Notes: generated by a model not told the origin, from the letters alone. A stretch of DNA of 64,000 nt from Lentisphaerae bacterium WC36 (GCA_020683205.1 CP085689.1:1-64000); one strand, 5' to 3'; positions 24,776 to 33,623 are shown, counted from the first letter of the stretch. Made by a program: numbers and translations.

Positions 24776-25271
24776 TACTTTCCTCCTTTTGGTTAAATAA
24801 TGTTGGTTGATTTAAGTTTATTTTTGCATGTTTGCATGAACGGAAATGTGGACGAACAGCAATTAATCTGCGATAATTGGTTTTATCGCTCATTTCTCCA
24901 TATTTAGCATCTGGAAAAAAATGTTGAATAAAATTTCTTATCTCCATTTCATCTTTTGTTGACAGATAAAAACCGTATTTGCGAATTGATGGCAAGACTT
25001 CACTTGTTACCCATTTTCTAAATTCTTTGGCAACTGGTTTTCTTGATTTAAAAATTAAATGATAAAGTCCAGATTCATTAACAACGTTTGTGAGTCCTTG
25101 ACGCCCTAACTTAAAGTTAGACCGTTCATCATCATCTAAACTACGTAATGCCTTTGTTGGATTTGATAGTTTTAGAATATCGCAAACGTCTTTTGCAACG
25201 AACCAAATTTGATTGTCTTTAAAAACGGTTCTGACATTTTGATTGTTAAAGTTGTGTAATTTGTTTTCCAT
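24762..25271 (-). CDS. Bro-N domain protein (phage antirepressor/regulator type)
   Basis: A 169-residue protein from ATG 25269-25271; a longer frame exists upstream, but it runs through the coding region of the next small gene, so I reject it. Residues ~8-105 are a Bro-N domain: VRTVFKDNQIWFVAKDVCDIL, LSNPTKALRSLDDDER, LYHLIFKSRKPVAKEFRKWV and TSEVLPSIRKYGFYL. The C-terminal ~60 residues are not a domain I know. Bro-N proteins in phages act as antirepressors or DNA-binding regulators. It lies early in the leftward operon facing the repressor. Confidence 0.83.
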   Translation of the reverse strand: MENKLHNFNNQNVRTVFKDNQIWFVAKDVCDILKLSNPTKALRSLDDDERSNFKLGRQGLTNVVNESGLYHLIFKSRKPVAKEFRKWVTSEVLPSIRKYGFYLSTKDEMEIRNFIQHFFPDAKYGEMSDKTNYRRLIAVRPHFRSCKHAKINLNQPTLFNQKEESNENV

Positions 25272-25293
25272 AGTTAATTTTCCACGCTGAATT

Positions 25294-25482
25294 TTAACCA
25301 TCCCTTTCAGTTTGTGAGTTCTCACTTTCAATATTACTTTTGACTTGAAGATAGAGAACATGAACTGCTTTACGCAATACTGCTGAGTTATTACTACATT
25401 CTGAATTTTCTTTAATAAATTCAATTTTATTTACTTCATCTGGTTTTGCATAAATGCTCATTTGTTTTGTTTTTTCTGTCAT
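25294..25482 (-). CDS. Small ribbon-helix-helix-like protein, first gene of the early operon
   Basis: A 62-residue protein MTEKTKQMSIYAKPDEVNKI... with a short strand (QMSIYAKP) and two helices (VNKIEFIKENSE, NSAVLRKAVHVLYLQ), the pattern of ribbon-helix-helix DNA-binding proteins. AAAGGAG is 8 nt upstream. Divergent from the XRE repressor gene across a 166-bp control region, it is in the place of Cox/Cro in P2-like phages and may do that job. Confidence 0.6.
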   Translation of the reverse strand: MTEKTKQMSIYAKPDEVNKIEFIKENSECSNNSAVLRKAVHVLYLQVKSNIESENSQTERDG

Positions 25483-25648
25483 AACGAGACTCCTTTTTAT
25501 TATTCTTTGAGTTTTAATAATATTCTCTCTGTTTTTATATTAAGACTTTTAAGAATAATTTTCAAGTAGTTTTATAAAATTTTTTGGAAAAAGTTAATAG
25601 ATAGTAGTATTTATATAATAAATAATCGTAATAGGACGCTATATATAG
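25483..25648. promoter_or_regulatory. Divergent control region between early operon and repressor
   Basis: This 166-bp AT-rich spacer must hold both the early leftward promoter and the repressor promoter. TATAAT at 25614-25619 is a clear -10 for the repressor, 30 bp upstream of its ATG, but I see no good -35 at the right distance. The repressor gene has a poor ribosome site (TAGGAC). No operator could be fixed by eye. Confidence 0.45.
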
Positions 25649-26008
25649 ATGACAGAAAAAGAAGTCTTAAACGCTATAAAAGTTGCTTGTCAGCTTGAAA
25701 AAAGTCAAAATGCATTTGCAAAGAAAATTAATATTAGCCAAACAGCTATTAATAAAATTGTTAATGGAAAAAGTAAGATTGGTAATATTTCAGTTGAAAC
25801 GCTTATGAAAATATTTCCCAATATGGAAATTGACTTTTTCAGCTCAAAAAATACTGATAATAGTGTAGTAGGAAAAATTAATAAATTTATTGCTAAACTC
25901 TCTGAAGACCAGCAACTGGAAGTTTTACTGATGCTTGGAGCTGAATTTCCAGAGATAGTTAAAGGTAATAAAGAAAAGGAGAATGACGCCCTCGAAAAAA
26001 CGGCGTAA
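25649..26008 (+). CDS. Phage repressor, XRE helix-turn-helix family (C-like)
   Basis: A 119-residue protein: residues ~8-60 are an XRE DNA-binding domain (SQNAFAKKINISQTAINKIVNGKSKIGNISV split over helices 2-4), and the C-terminus is a short dimer-type helix region (KINKFIAKLSEDQQLEVLLMLG). No LexA-like peptidase domain, so it resembles P2 C rather than lambda CI. It is transcribed away from the early operon and would maintain lysogeny. Confidence 0.8.
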   Translation: MTEKEVLNAIKVACQLEKSQNAFAKKINISQTAINKIVNGKSKIGNISVETLMKIFPNMEIDFFSSKNTDNSVVGKINKFIAKLSEDQQLEVLLMLGAEFPEIVKGNKEKENDALEKTA

Positions 26009-26128
26009 TTCCCGCATTTTAGCACGAAATAATAATACCGTGTACGTAGACTTCATCTCTCATTTTAATAATATATAGCCATTTAAAAATTCAAACCCCA
26101 ATCAAATAAATATTACTAAGGTGCTACT

Positions 26129-26485
26129 ATGCCATCCGAATATAAAACTTACTATATTGCTCATGCTGGTGGATACGAATCAGATATAATTTTTGAAGAT
26201 GATTTGATTAAAGATCCTTGCTTTTACGGCCTTTATTCTTGGAATAATAAAGATTATTTTTTAAGTCCAGCTGAAATTGGTGAACGTGATAAAGATCCTG
26301 TATTAAAATTAGAAAATGCTATTGAAAAAGAAAATTATTCCTATTGGGGATGGACTCCTGCAATTACCAATATTAATAAAGAAAAATATTTAAAATTATT
26401 AGATTTATATAATAAAGACAAAGCTGAATATAAAAAATATTACGATGAATTACTTACTGAAATTAATGAAGATTGGAATTGTTAA
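26129..26485 (+). CDS. Unknown protein, first gene of a three-gene cassette
   Basis: A 118-residue acidic protein with many Tyr and Trp residues (YSYWGWTPAITNINKEKYLKL). AAGG precedes the ATG at 8 nt. It ends 2 nt before the BRCT gene's ATG. I recognise no family. Being tightly joined to the BRCT and DUF4062 genes, it probably works with them. Confidence 0.6.
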   Translation: MPSEYKTYYIAHAGGYESDIIFEDDLIKDPCFYGLYSWNNKDYFLSPAEIGERDKDPVLKLENAIEKENYSYWGWTPAITNINKEKYLKLLDLYNKDKAEYKKYYDELLTEINEDWNC

Positions 26486-26487
26486 TT

Positions 26488-27279
26488 ATGATAAATAAAC
26501 AACAAGCCATTGAAGATTCTTTATCTTTATTTACTTATTCTTACGAAGAACAACATAATTTAGCAGAAAGGTTTAATGCTCCAATTCGTTATGAAAACGC
26601 TATTTCTCAATTGCAAGGTTTAGCTTATGCCATTGTCTTTGATAATATTATTAGTAATGATGAATTAAAAACTCTTTTATATTGGTTACATCATAATTCA
26701 GAGTTTTTAGAGCACTGGCCACTGAATTCAATTTGTGATATTTTTCTTGAAGCTAGAGAAAATAAAAGCTTCTCTAATGAGCAAAGAACTAAATTGTTTA
26801 GCCTGCTAGAAAAAATTGGCAAAGTTGATGACGTGTGTAACGCTATTTTTGATGATATAGATGAAAGTGACCATTTTTATTCAAAAACTGTAATTATTAC
26901 GGGAAATTTCAATGATTTAAAAAGGGCTGAAGTTTTAGAAAAATTATATGATTTTAATATTACGGCTCAAAATAAAGATGTTACTTTTGAAACAGATTAT
27001 GTTGTGGTTGGGGCTAAAGGATCAAGAAATTGGCGTTTCGGTAAATTCGGTCGCAAAATTGAAAAAGCTATTGAATATCGGGATCAAAGAGAAGTCCCAT
27101 TAAAAATTATTAATGAAGAAACATTTTTTAAGTTGTTGCAGAATAGACCAGCAAACTTAGAAACTATTAAAAATAATGAATTGCACCTTGAACAAATAGA
27201 AAAATTAAATTCGTTACTAGAGCAAAGCGTTTTAACTCAAGAACAATTTGATTCTGCTTTAGAAAATATTATAAGGTAA
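26488..27279 (+). CDS. BRCT-domain protein with N-terminal helical domain
   Basis: A 263-residue protein from ATG 26488; a TTG 15 nt upstream lies inside the previous gene. Residues ~1-125 are helical with the flavour of TerB-like folds (GLAYAIVFDNIISNDELKTL). Residues ~132-225 are a BRCT domain: KTVIITGNFNDLKRAEVLEKL, then FETDYVVVGAKGSRNWRFGKFGRKIEKAIEYRD, close to the BRCT of DNA ligase LigA and of PARP-type proteins. A C-terminal helix pair follows. BRCT domains bind phosphopeptides or DNA ends. Middle gene of the cassette. Confidence 0.78.
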   Translation: MINKQQAIEDSLSLFTYSYEEQHNLAERFNAPIRYENAISQLQGLAYAIVFDNIISNDELKTLLYWLHHNSEFLEHWPLNSICDIFLEARENKSFSNEQRTKLFSLLEKIGKVDDVCNAIFDDIDESDHFYSKTVIITGNFNDLKRAEVLEKLYDFNITAQNKDVTFETDYVVVGAKGSRNWRFGKFGRKIEKAIEYRDQREVPLKIINEETFFKLLQNRPANLETIKNNELHLEQIEKLNSLLEQSVLTQEQFDSALENIIR

Positions 27280-27288
27280 ATAGCAATA

Positions 27289-28275
27289 ATGAGTTTGAAC
27301 AAAAAATATCAAGTTTTCGTAAGTTCGACATATACAGATTTAAAAGAAGAACGAAGAAAAGTAATTCAAACTTTGATGGAGATGGACTGCATTCCTGCAG
27401 GAATGGAATTATTTCCGGCAATGGACGATGAACAGTTTAATTTTATTAAATCCGTAATTGATGATAGTGATTATTATTTACTAATAATTGGAGGGCGTTA
27501 CGGTTCTTTAAATCAAGAAGGAATTAGCTATACTGAAAAAGAGTATGACTATGCCATTGAAAAAGGTATGAAAGTCTTAGCTTTCGTTAATGATAATATC
27601 GAGAATCTACCTTCAAAAAATGTAGACTATGGAGATTTAAAGCAAAAGCTTGATGATTTTAAGAATAAAGTATGTACTGGTCGCCTTGTAAAATTTTGGA
27701 AAAATGCAAGAGATTTACCTGCATTGGTAGCTCTTAGTTTGAATAAGATCAGAACAGTTTATCCTGCAGTAGGTTGGAGTCGTGGTAGTTTTAGTAGCAA
27801 TACAGAATTGCTATCCGAAATAAATGATCTTAGAAAAGAAAATGAAAAACTTAAAAAACAGTTAATAGACTATAATAATGTAGAGAATTTTGGTAATTTA
27901 TCTAATGGGAATGATACTATAGAGTTGTTTGGGACTTGTAAACATGGGTATCCTTCCGTTTCTGCAGAATGGAAAGTGCAGGTTTCATGGAATGAAATTA
28001 TTGAATTAATTGGAGCAAAATTATTTGTTGCAAAAACTAGGCAAAGTATTAATGCAACGCTTAGTAGGTTGTTAGCTCAGAAATTTTATGATATTGTTCA
28101 TTCTGCGAAGTTAGATTTATCTATTTCTAATAAAATAGAACTCCAGCTAACAGCACTAGGTGTAATAAAAAGAGTTATTACGAACGATAGAGGTGGACAC
28201 GAAATAATAAAATTTATAATAACAACACAGGGTGAAAAATTGTTGAATGAATTAACATTGGAAACAAAAAAATAA
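27289..28275 (+). CDS. DUF4062 (TIR-like fold) protein with C-terminal winged-helix-like region
   Basis: A 328-residue protein. Residues ~7-110 are DUF4062: [49 protein letters not shown] and [22 protein letters not shown]. Its strand-helix order resembles TIR domains, and DUF4062 genes are common in defence islands. Residues ~175-195 form a coiled coil, and the last ~110 residues ([15 protein letters not shown] ... [17 protein letters not shown]) look like a winged helix. The gene is 9 nt after the BRCT gene and is closed by a hairpin. An NAD-directed effector with a DNA or partner sensor is my inference. Confidence 0.75.
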   Translation: MSLNKKYQVFVSSTYTDLKEERRKVIQTLMEMDCIPAGMELFPAMDDEQFNFIKSVIDDSDYYLLIIGGRYGSLNQEGISYTEKEYDYAIEKGMKVLAFVNDNIENLPSKNVDYGDLKQKLDDFKNKVCTGRLVKFWKNARDLPALVALSLNKIRTVYPAVGWSRGSFSSNTELLSEINDLRKENEKLKKQLIDYNNVENFGNLSNGNDTIELFGTCKHGYPSVSAEWKVQVSWNEIIELIGAKLFVAKTRQSINATLSRLLAQKFYDIVHSAKLDLSISNKIELQLTALGVIKRVITNDRGGHEIIKFIITTQGEKLLNELTLETKK

Positions 28276-28285
28276 ATCGTCGATA

Positions 28286-28320
28286 AAGCTGCATATATTT
28301 ATTAATTTTATGTGCAGCTT
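28286..28320 (+). terminator. Terminator after the DUF4062 cassette
   Basis: AAGCTGCA (28286-28293) and TGCAGCTT (28313-28320) are exact inverted repeats around an AT-rich 19-nt loop. They are followed by ATTAAAATTTTAATTTT. It ends the cassette and, with it, the recognisable phage-borne genes. Confidence 0.55.
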
Positions 28321-28337
28321 ATTAAAATTTTAATTTT

Positions 28338-28357
28338 GTAACACAAACGTAACACAA
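28338..28357. repeat. Two direct GTAACACAA repeats one helical turn apart, near the prophage junction
   Basis: GTAACACAA occurs at 28338-28346 and 28349-28357, with starts 11 bp apart. The junction with truncated sulfatase sequence is only about 70 bp further right. Paired short direct repeats near an att core are typical integrase arm-type sites, but no integrase gene or duplicated core is visible here, so this is tentative. Confidence 0.35.
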
Positions 28358-28408
28358 TCAGAGGAAAGCAAAAACAAAATATATTGACCATAAACAACTT
28401 ATAAAAAA

Positions 28409-29170
28409 TCAGTGTATACTCCGGTTATGGACACCATATAATGACATATTTAAATAAAAGGGTTTATTATCTGAAACGGCTTGCTTTATCTGTTTTTTTG
28501 CTTCTAAAGTCAAGGCTTCTGTTAAATATATATCTTGGTTGTGGTATTTTGTTAATGAAGGAACGGCATTAATTTCTTTTCCCTTTATATGAAAAAATCC
28601 ATCAAGACCGTAGTAACTACCAGGTTTCCCCATATAGCCTCCCGCAATATTAACATCAAATCCTAAATTAAGGGGATTTTCTCCTTCTGAGCTTTTTGGA
28701 CCAAAGTGCCCTTTTCCGATATGAATTGTGAGGTATCCATTATTTTTTAACAGTCTAGGCAAAGTTATACTTTTAGTTGTCAACCCAAGCCAATTCCATT
28801 TTTTGGGACCGTAAGGACTCCTGTTGTTATCAAATGGATAAATCCATAAAGTTGTTCTATGCCGTGCGGAATTTTGCCCAGTTAAAATTGAAATTCTTGT
28901 AGGATAGCAAATGGAGTGTGCATAAAAGTTTGTAAAACATTGTAATTTTTTCCATGTTTGGAGTTTTATAAAAATCATTTAATGGTTGTCTGCATACATT
29001 ACCAGATTTGTCAGTAATGAATGGTACTGATGTATCCATTATTCCTAGATCATCCACTAAAAATATAATGATATTTAGTTGTTCATTTTTAGTACTTATT
29101 TTAGAATTAATATTGTCATTAATCGCATATGTAGCAAGTCCCGATAAAAAAATTTACTATATTTATTCAT
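28409..29170 (-). pseudogene. Type I sulfatase, truncated and frameshifted
   Basis: The remnant begins at ATG 29168-29170 (MNKYSKFF..., good ribosome site AAGGATG). One T lost from a T-run at about 29145-29151 shifts the frame out of what would be a signal peptide (FLSGLATYA). The next piece has IIIFLVDDLGIMDTSVPF (metal-binding Asp pair) and TPNMEK. A second shift near 28945-28960 then moves to FTNFYAHSICYPTRISILTG, the sulfatase active-site C-x-P-T-R motif. It continues through TLPRLLKNNGYLTIHIGKGH to NMSLYGVH. Homology stops at about 28427 and the C-terminal half is absent. The gene was probably cut by prophage or island insertion. Confidence 0.85.
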
Positions 29171-29233
29171 ATTCATCCTTTTTTAGAGTTGATCTTAGCT
29201 AATGTTTAAAAACGATAATAATTTAAAAATATT

Positions 29234-29281
29234 TTAGGGTAGCTGAAATAATTAATTTTTAAAATATTTCAGCTACCCTAA
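29234..29281 (-). terminator. Long perfect hairpin after the cytochrome/propeller gene
   Basis: TTAGGGTAGCTGAAATA (29234-29250) and its exact reverse complement (29265-29281) form a 17-bp stem with a 14-nt AT loop. It lies 18 bp beyond the stop of the minus-strand gene ending at 29300, with T-rich sequence following on that strand. It could also stop transcripts coming from the sulfatase side. Confidence 0.7.
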
Positions 29282-29299
29282 TTAAAAAATATAATTAGT

Positions 29300-32200
29300 T
29301 TATTTTTGCAGAGTTTTATCGTAATTTTTATTATTATTGCGTATTGCTTCACGATTTTTAGATTCACGATTCAGGAATTCTTTGTATCGTTTTTCACGAA
29401 GTAATACCTCTTTTGATGGTTTAAAGTTTTCCATATCTGCACGTGGGTTTTCTTCTAAACGTTTTGCTCCCGCTTTTATAATGTTTAAAATTTCTTTGTA
29501 CTCTGCAGAGTTTTTTGCAAATTTAGTCAATGCAGGACTCATTTCTGGACGATCAAAAGTAATTTGCGGTCCAACTTTTTGACGCATATTGTTAAAGCGA
29601 CTGTAATTAATTCCAGTTAATTTTGTCAAACGTTTTAACTCTGAATATGTTAATGGGCAACGTCCTCCTAAATTATTGCCATAATTACCATAATTATAAG
29701 TTTTATAATATGGTGCATTAATATCAATCCAAGTGATAATTTTGTTCATATCAGCGTCAGAAAGTTTAATATTTTTATGTCCTTTTTCTAACAGGCTGAT
29801 TAGTTTGCTTTTGTGTGCACCCCATGTGTATGGCTGTAAAATTTGAGCAGGTCCTGAACCAATTGCACGTACATACTTTTTCTTCCATAATTCATGATAT
29901 GAAATATTAAATACTAAAGATTTATCACGAGCTAAATTAAGTTTTTTACCAGCATTTTTGCCAAAATCATGGCATGAGACGCAGTTTTTGTCAAAAATAG
30001 GTTGTACTTCTTTTAAATAATTAAATTCAGCAATTTTGCCGTTGAAACCTGTTAATGCGTGAGGCGCTTTGCTTAAAGCTTTAACTCTTCGCTTAATTGG
30101 AGGAGCTTCATTTGTACGACTTTCATGGCAGCCAACACAGCCCATAATTTCACCACTTTGGAAAACTGTTCCACTACGCATTGTCTGAATCATTTTTTTA
30201 TTTTTATCCAATAATTGGAAAAATACAAATTTATCGGATGGAACCTTGAAATATGCCGAGCCATCTTCTTCAACAGGAACAGTTCCTAAAATCTTTTTTG
30301 TTCCTAAGTCGTGCCAATTCACTCCTGGAGCTTGTTCCCCTAGGCCATACCATGCTTGACGGCTCCAAGAACGTTTTTCTGGAGATTCAACTACACGTAA
30401 ATATTTAACATCACCACGTTTCACACCTTTCATGTGTGTTCCTATGTAAACATCTTGTACATATACTGTAGCGTCGCCATTTTCAAAGTTTCTACGAGAT
30501 GCAATTACAGGAGGTTTTTTACTTGGTTTGATTAACATTGGTTCAAATGCTCCAATTCCATCGCGAAGGATTTCTGCTTCATTACCAAATCTATCAAGTA
30601 AAACAATAAAAGTTTGATCTCCATCGCCAGTTGTTTTAGACGCTAGAATAAATTGACTATCAATTGGGAATGGATCCTCGTATTTGACTTTTAACTTATA
30701 TTTAAAGTTGTCCCAGCGTTCATTACCTTTCATAGAAACTAAATTAATTGCTTCTTTTGGCCAAATTTGTACTACTGCTTCAGGTCCATCGATCGCTTTT
30801 TTATTATCAATAATTGCAATTGCTCCCCAAGGACGATCATGGCATGATCCAAAGATACAAACCACTAAATCTGTGCCTGGAATTTGACGTGCATCAATTA
30901 CTGCCCCAGGAGTAGGAGTATTATTCCCCCAATATATGGCGTGGTTAGTTCCATCTTGATTTGTCACCCATAAAGCTTGAGCATCGCCAAAGTTACGGTC
31001 TACATATTCCCAGCGGTCGTAAATAATGCGTCCGTCTGAAAGCATTTGTGGACGGCCTTCAAATAATGTACTTTTACCTATTTGATGGATATTAGAGCCA
31101 TCAGTATTCATTTTAAATAAATTTACCATAATATGGCGGTTGCACATACAAAATTTTGGCTCTCGTGTTGAAGAAAAAACAATTGAATCATCTGGTAAAA
31201 ATACTGGGTCAATATCACTAACATAATCTGCTTTAGTTAATTGCTTAATATTTTTACCATTGGCATTCATCTTGTAAATATGATAATTACCATTTTTTCC
31301 TGTACGCATTGAGAAAACAATTTCTTTGCCATCGTAGCTAATTTCTGGATCTCGAGCTGCTGTATTAGCTCCTTTATCTAGAATAATTTTGGGAACAGGG
31401 TTTAATCCTTCACTAAAGTTAACTGTTTTAAAACTACTATTACCACGGAATTTATGTGTATTAATTTCACCTTTTTGGAATAGTGTTGCAGTATTATGAT
31501 GATCACTTAAATATTGTGCTCTTTGATTATAAAGCATCGGATATTGTTGCATGAATGGGTGTGATAACATTACTGTTTTTTGTAATGTTATAAATTCAGA
31601 AACATCTTTAACTGCAATTTTTTTTCCTTTTATTTTTGCTGCAAAACTATTAACTAATTTTAAATACTTCGTTTTATTATAGTTTGGATATTTATCTGCT
31701 AGGTAATTAATAGAATCACGTAATGTTTGAATATTGGCAATTTTTGATTGGTATTTTTTTATTTGTTTTTGCAATTTTGCTTGTTTAGCAATTTCTGCCA
31801 AGTCAACTTTTTTGCCTGGAAAAACTTTACCTTTGAATTTTACATCGGCTAATGTGATATGTCCCCAGCTACCGCTAGAACGGTCAAAAAGCATCATAAC
31901 TAGTTCTTGATTACGGTAGTCTTTTGGGTCAAAACTAAATTTTTTTAATGAAATATGCTTATGTCCTACCGCAGAATATATTTTTTCCCCTTTTAGGGTG
32001 TAAATTTCTAGTCCAACATTTTTATTACCGCCACCAAGCCAAAATTCTAATTTGCCATCTGTAATTTTGAATACTGGTGACATTAGTGTGATTTTTGGAC
32101 GGTCGCTTTTTCGTCCATTGACATAAAGTGTTGAAAGAATTGTGTCTTTTGTTGAATGTTTATAGTCGCGTTTTTTACTTCCATATACATTACCTTTTCC

Positions 32201-32317
32201 TTCAACAACTTTCCAATTGTGAAGTTGTTTATTGGTGAAATCCCAGTTAACTTCAGAGGCTCTTAACACCAACGACGAACTTAGAATTGCTCCAGTTAAA
32301 AAAAACTTTTTAAACAT
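29300..32317 (-). CDS. Secreted beta-propeller / c-type cytochrome protein (hydrazine-synthase-alpha-like family)
   Basis: A 1005-residue exported protein from ATG 32315-32317 (CAAGGGAA ribosome site) with a signal peptide (FFLTGAILSSSLVLRA). The N-terminal ~150 residues are a beta-sandwich. Residues ~300-550 hold TolB/PD40-type blades (ISYDGKEIVFSMRTGKNGNYHIY, DGRIIYDRWEYVDRN). Then comes PVEEDGSAYFKVPSDKFVFF with heme motif CVGCHES, and later a second heme motif CVSCHDFG. This layout is that of the HzsA-like proteins common in Planctomycetes and Lentisphaerae; most are not from anammox bacteria, so hydrazine synthesis should not be assumed. It stands beside a broken sulfatase and an IclR gene, suggesting a role in use of a particular polymer or substrate. 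Confidence 0.82.
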   Translation of the reverse strand: MFKKFFLTGAILSSSLVLRASEVNWDFTNKQLHNWKVVEGKGNVYGSKKRDYKHSTKDTILSTLYVNGRKSDRPKITLMSPVFKITDGKLEFWLGGGNKNVGLEIYTLKGEKIYSAVGHKHISLKKFSFDPKDYRNQELVMMLFDRSSGSWGHITLADVKFKGKVFPGKKVDLAEIAKQAKLQKQIKKYQSKIANIQTLRDSINYLADKYPNYNKTKYLKLVNSFAAKIKGKKIAVKDVSEFITLQKTVMLSHPFMQQYPMLYNQRAQYLSDHHNTATLFQKGEINTHKFRGNSSFKTVNFSEGLNPVPKIILDKGANTAARDPEISYDGKEIVFSMRTGKNGNYHIYKMNANGKNIKQLTKADYVSDIDPVFLPDDSIVFSSTREPKFCMCNRHIMVNLFKMNTDGSNIHQIGKSTLFEGRPQMLSDGRIIYDRWEYVDRNFGDAQALWVTNQDGTNHAIYWGNNTPTPGAVIDARQIPGTDLVVCIFGSCHDRPWGAIAIIDNKKAIDGPEAVVQIWPKEAINLVSMKGNERWDNFKYKLKVKYEDPFPIDSQFILASKTTGDGDQTFIVLLDRFGNEAEILRDGIGAFEPMLIKPSKKPPVIASRRNFENGDATVYVQDVYIGTHMKGVKRGDVKYLRVVESPEKRSWSRQAWYGLGEQAPGVNWHDLGTKKILGTVPVEEDGSAYFKVPSDKFVFFQLLDKNKKMIQTMRSGTVFQSGEIMGCVGCHESRTNEAPPIKRRVKALSKAPHALTGFNGKIAEFNYLKEVQPIFDKNCVSCHDFGKNAGKKLNLARDKSLVFNISYHELWKKKYVRAIGSGPAQILQPYTWGAHKSKLISLLEKGHKNIKLSDADMNKIITWIDINAPYYKTYNYGNYGNNLGGRCPLTYSELKRLTKLTGINYSRFNNMRQKVGPQITFDRPEMSPALTKFAKNSAEYKEILNIIKAGAKRLEENPRADMENFKPSKEVLLREKRYKEFLNRESKNREAIRNNNKNYDKTLQK

Positions 32318-32437
32318 ACTCAAATTCCCTTGTTTATAAATTACTTTAAATTTCTAGTTAACTATACAATAAATATAGGTTTAAGAGTGTTTAATTTTAA
32401 TTACAACTTCACTATCAGTTAGTTACAATGAAATATG

Positions 32438-33220
32438 CTAAAACACCTTATATCCCATTTTTTTAGAGATTTTTTCTGCTGCTTCAATGACTTGTTTGCC
32501 AAGTTGTTCAAAATTACTTTCTTTTAATCTAGAAGCAGGTCCTGTTACCCAAATTGCGGCAATAGGGTGACCGCCATGATTAAAAATTGGCGCTGCAATA
32601 CAGTGGCAATTATCAAATTCTTCTGCTCTATCAATGCCATAGCCATGCTCTTTTACAAAATCTAGTTCTTTTATAAAACCAGCTTTGCTTGTTATTGTGC
32701 GCTCATTGAATTTTTCAAAACTAAAAGAATCTAATAAGCCATTCAGTTCACGTTCAGGTAAATATGCCATAATAGCTTTGCCTGGCGCGGCAGTGTGAAG
32801 ATTAAATCTGGTACCAACACGTGCAACAAAACTAAATGGGTGCAAACCAGTCAAATTTTCAACAACAACACCTTGATTATCAAGAATTGAACCAACTAGA
32901 ACAGTTTCTTTTACCTTATCACGTAGTTCTCTCATAACATCAATTGATAATTCAATTAAGCTACCTTCGCCACAAGCTGTATAGCCAATGGAAAGTAATT
33001 TTCTACTAAGTGAAAACTTTTTAGAAGTTTCACAACGTTCTAAATATCCATTATTATATAAAGTCATTGTAATTCTAAATGCACTATTAACAGGAATCTC
33101 CAATGTACTGGCAATGTCACTAGAACTCATTCCATGATGATGATCTGCCAAAAGTTCAATAATTTTCAATGCTCGTTCCAAATTAGGAACATGGTATTTA
33201 CTTTTTTCTTGATTACTCAA
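32438..33220 (-). CDS. IclR-family transcriptional regulator
   Basis: A 260-residue regulator. Residues ~10-75 are the winged helix (LERALKIIELLADHHHGMSSSDIAS, IPVNSAFRITMTLYNNGYLE). Residues ~80-255 are the effector domain with AAPGKAIMAYLPEREL, YGIDRAEEFDNCHCIAAPIFNHGG and ASRLKESNFEQLGKQVIEAAEKIS. The start is TTG at 33218-33220 behind AGGAG. It lies upstream of the cytochrome/propeller gene on the same strand (120 bp apart) and probably controls it and its own transcription. The ligand is unknown. Confidence 0.92.
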   Translation of the reverse strand: MSNQEKSKYHVPNLERALKIIELLADHHHGMSSSDIASTLEIPVNSAFRITMTLYNNGYLERCETSKKFSLSRKLLSIGYTACGEGSLIELSIDVMRELRDKVKETVLVGSILDNQGVVVENLTGLHPFSFVARVGTRFNLHTAAPGKAIMAYLPERELNGLLDSFSFEKFNERTITSKAGFIKELDFVKEHGYGIDRAEEFDNCHCIAAPIFNHGGHPIAAIWVTGPASRLKESNFEQLGKQVIEAAEKISKKMGYKVF

Positions 33221-33423
33221 AATAAATCTCCTATAACTCTAAAATGTGAAAAACTATTTTTTAGAATAGAATGCACTTTTAGAATTGTTTTCTATATATT
33301 AAATGCTTTTCTATAAAATGTCAATATCAATAGTCAATAAATTAACAAAAAATTATTTGCATTAACAAAAAATTCTGTTATTTTAAATAGACATTAATTA
33401 ATTAAAAATAAAGGAATTGAATA

Positions 33424-33519
33424 ATGGGACAACAAACAAATAAAGTTCAAAAACGCCGTCGTCGTAAAGCTTACTTAGCAAGATGCAAAGCTCGTGCAAA
33501 CGCAGCTAAAAAAGCGTAA
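33424..33519 (+). CDS. Very basic 31-residue small protein
   Basis: ATG at 33424 with AAAGGAA 7 nt upstream; product starts MGQQTNKVQKRRRRKAYLAR and is about 40% Lys/Arg. It is closed by a strong terminator. I recall very similar short basic proteins as a conserved, unannotated family in the PVC group, probably binding RNA or the ribosome; this recollection is not checked. Too short for most gene finders. Confidence 0.78.
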   Translation: MGQQTNKVQKRRRRKAYLARCKARANAAKKA

Positions 33520-33594
33520 TTGTTTGATTATCTATCAACAATATTTAAATTGAGGTGATATTTTGCATGAATTGCATTATTAATTGCCTTTTGG

Positions 33595-33623
33595 AAATCT
33601 CAGTAAAACTGAGATTTTTTTTT
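33595..33623 (+). terminator. Terminator after the small basic protein gene
   Basis: AAATCTCAG (33595-33603) pairs with CTGAGATTT (33609-33617) around TAAAA, followed by a run of T. A classic intrinsic terminator about 75 bp beyond the stop codon. Confidence 0.85.

Noticed and set aside
25272-25424. N-terminal extension of the Bro-N protein
   Set aside because: This part runs through the 62-residue small gene in another frame, and the Bro-N domain starts after the ATG at 25271.
29300-32317. True hydrazine synthase (anammox)
   Set aside because: The family is widespread in non-anammox PVC bacteria and no hzsB, hzsC or other anammox gene is near.
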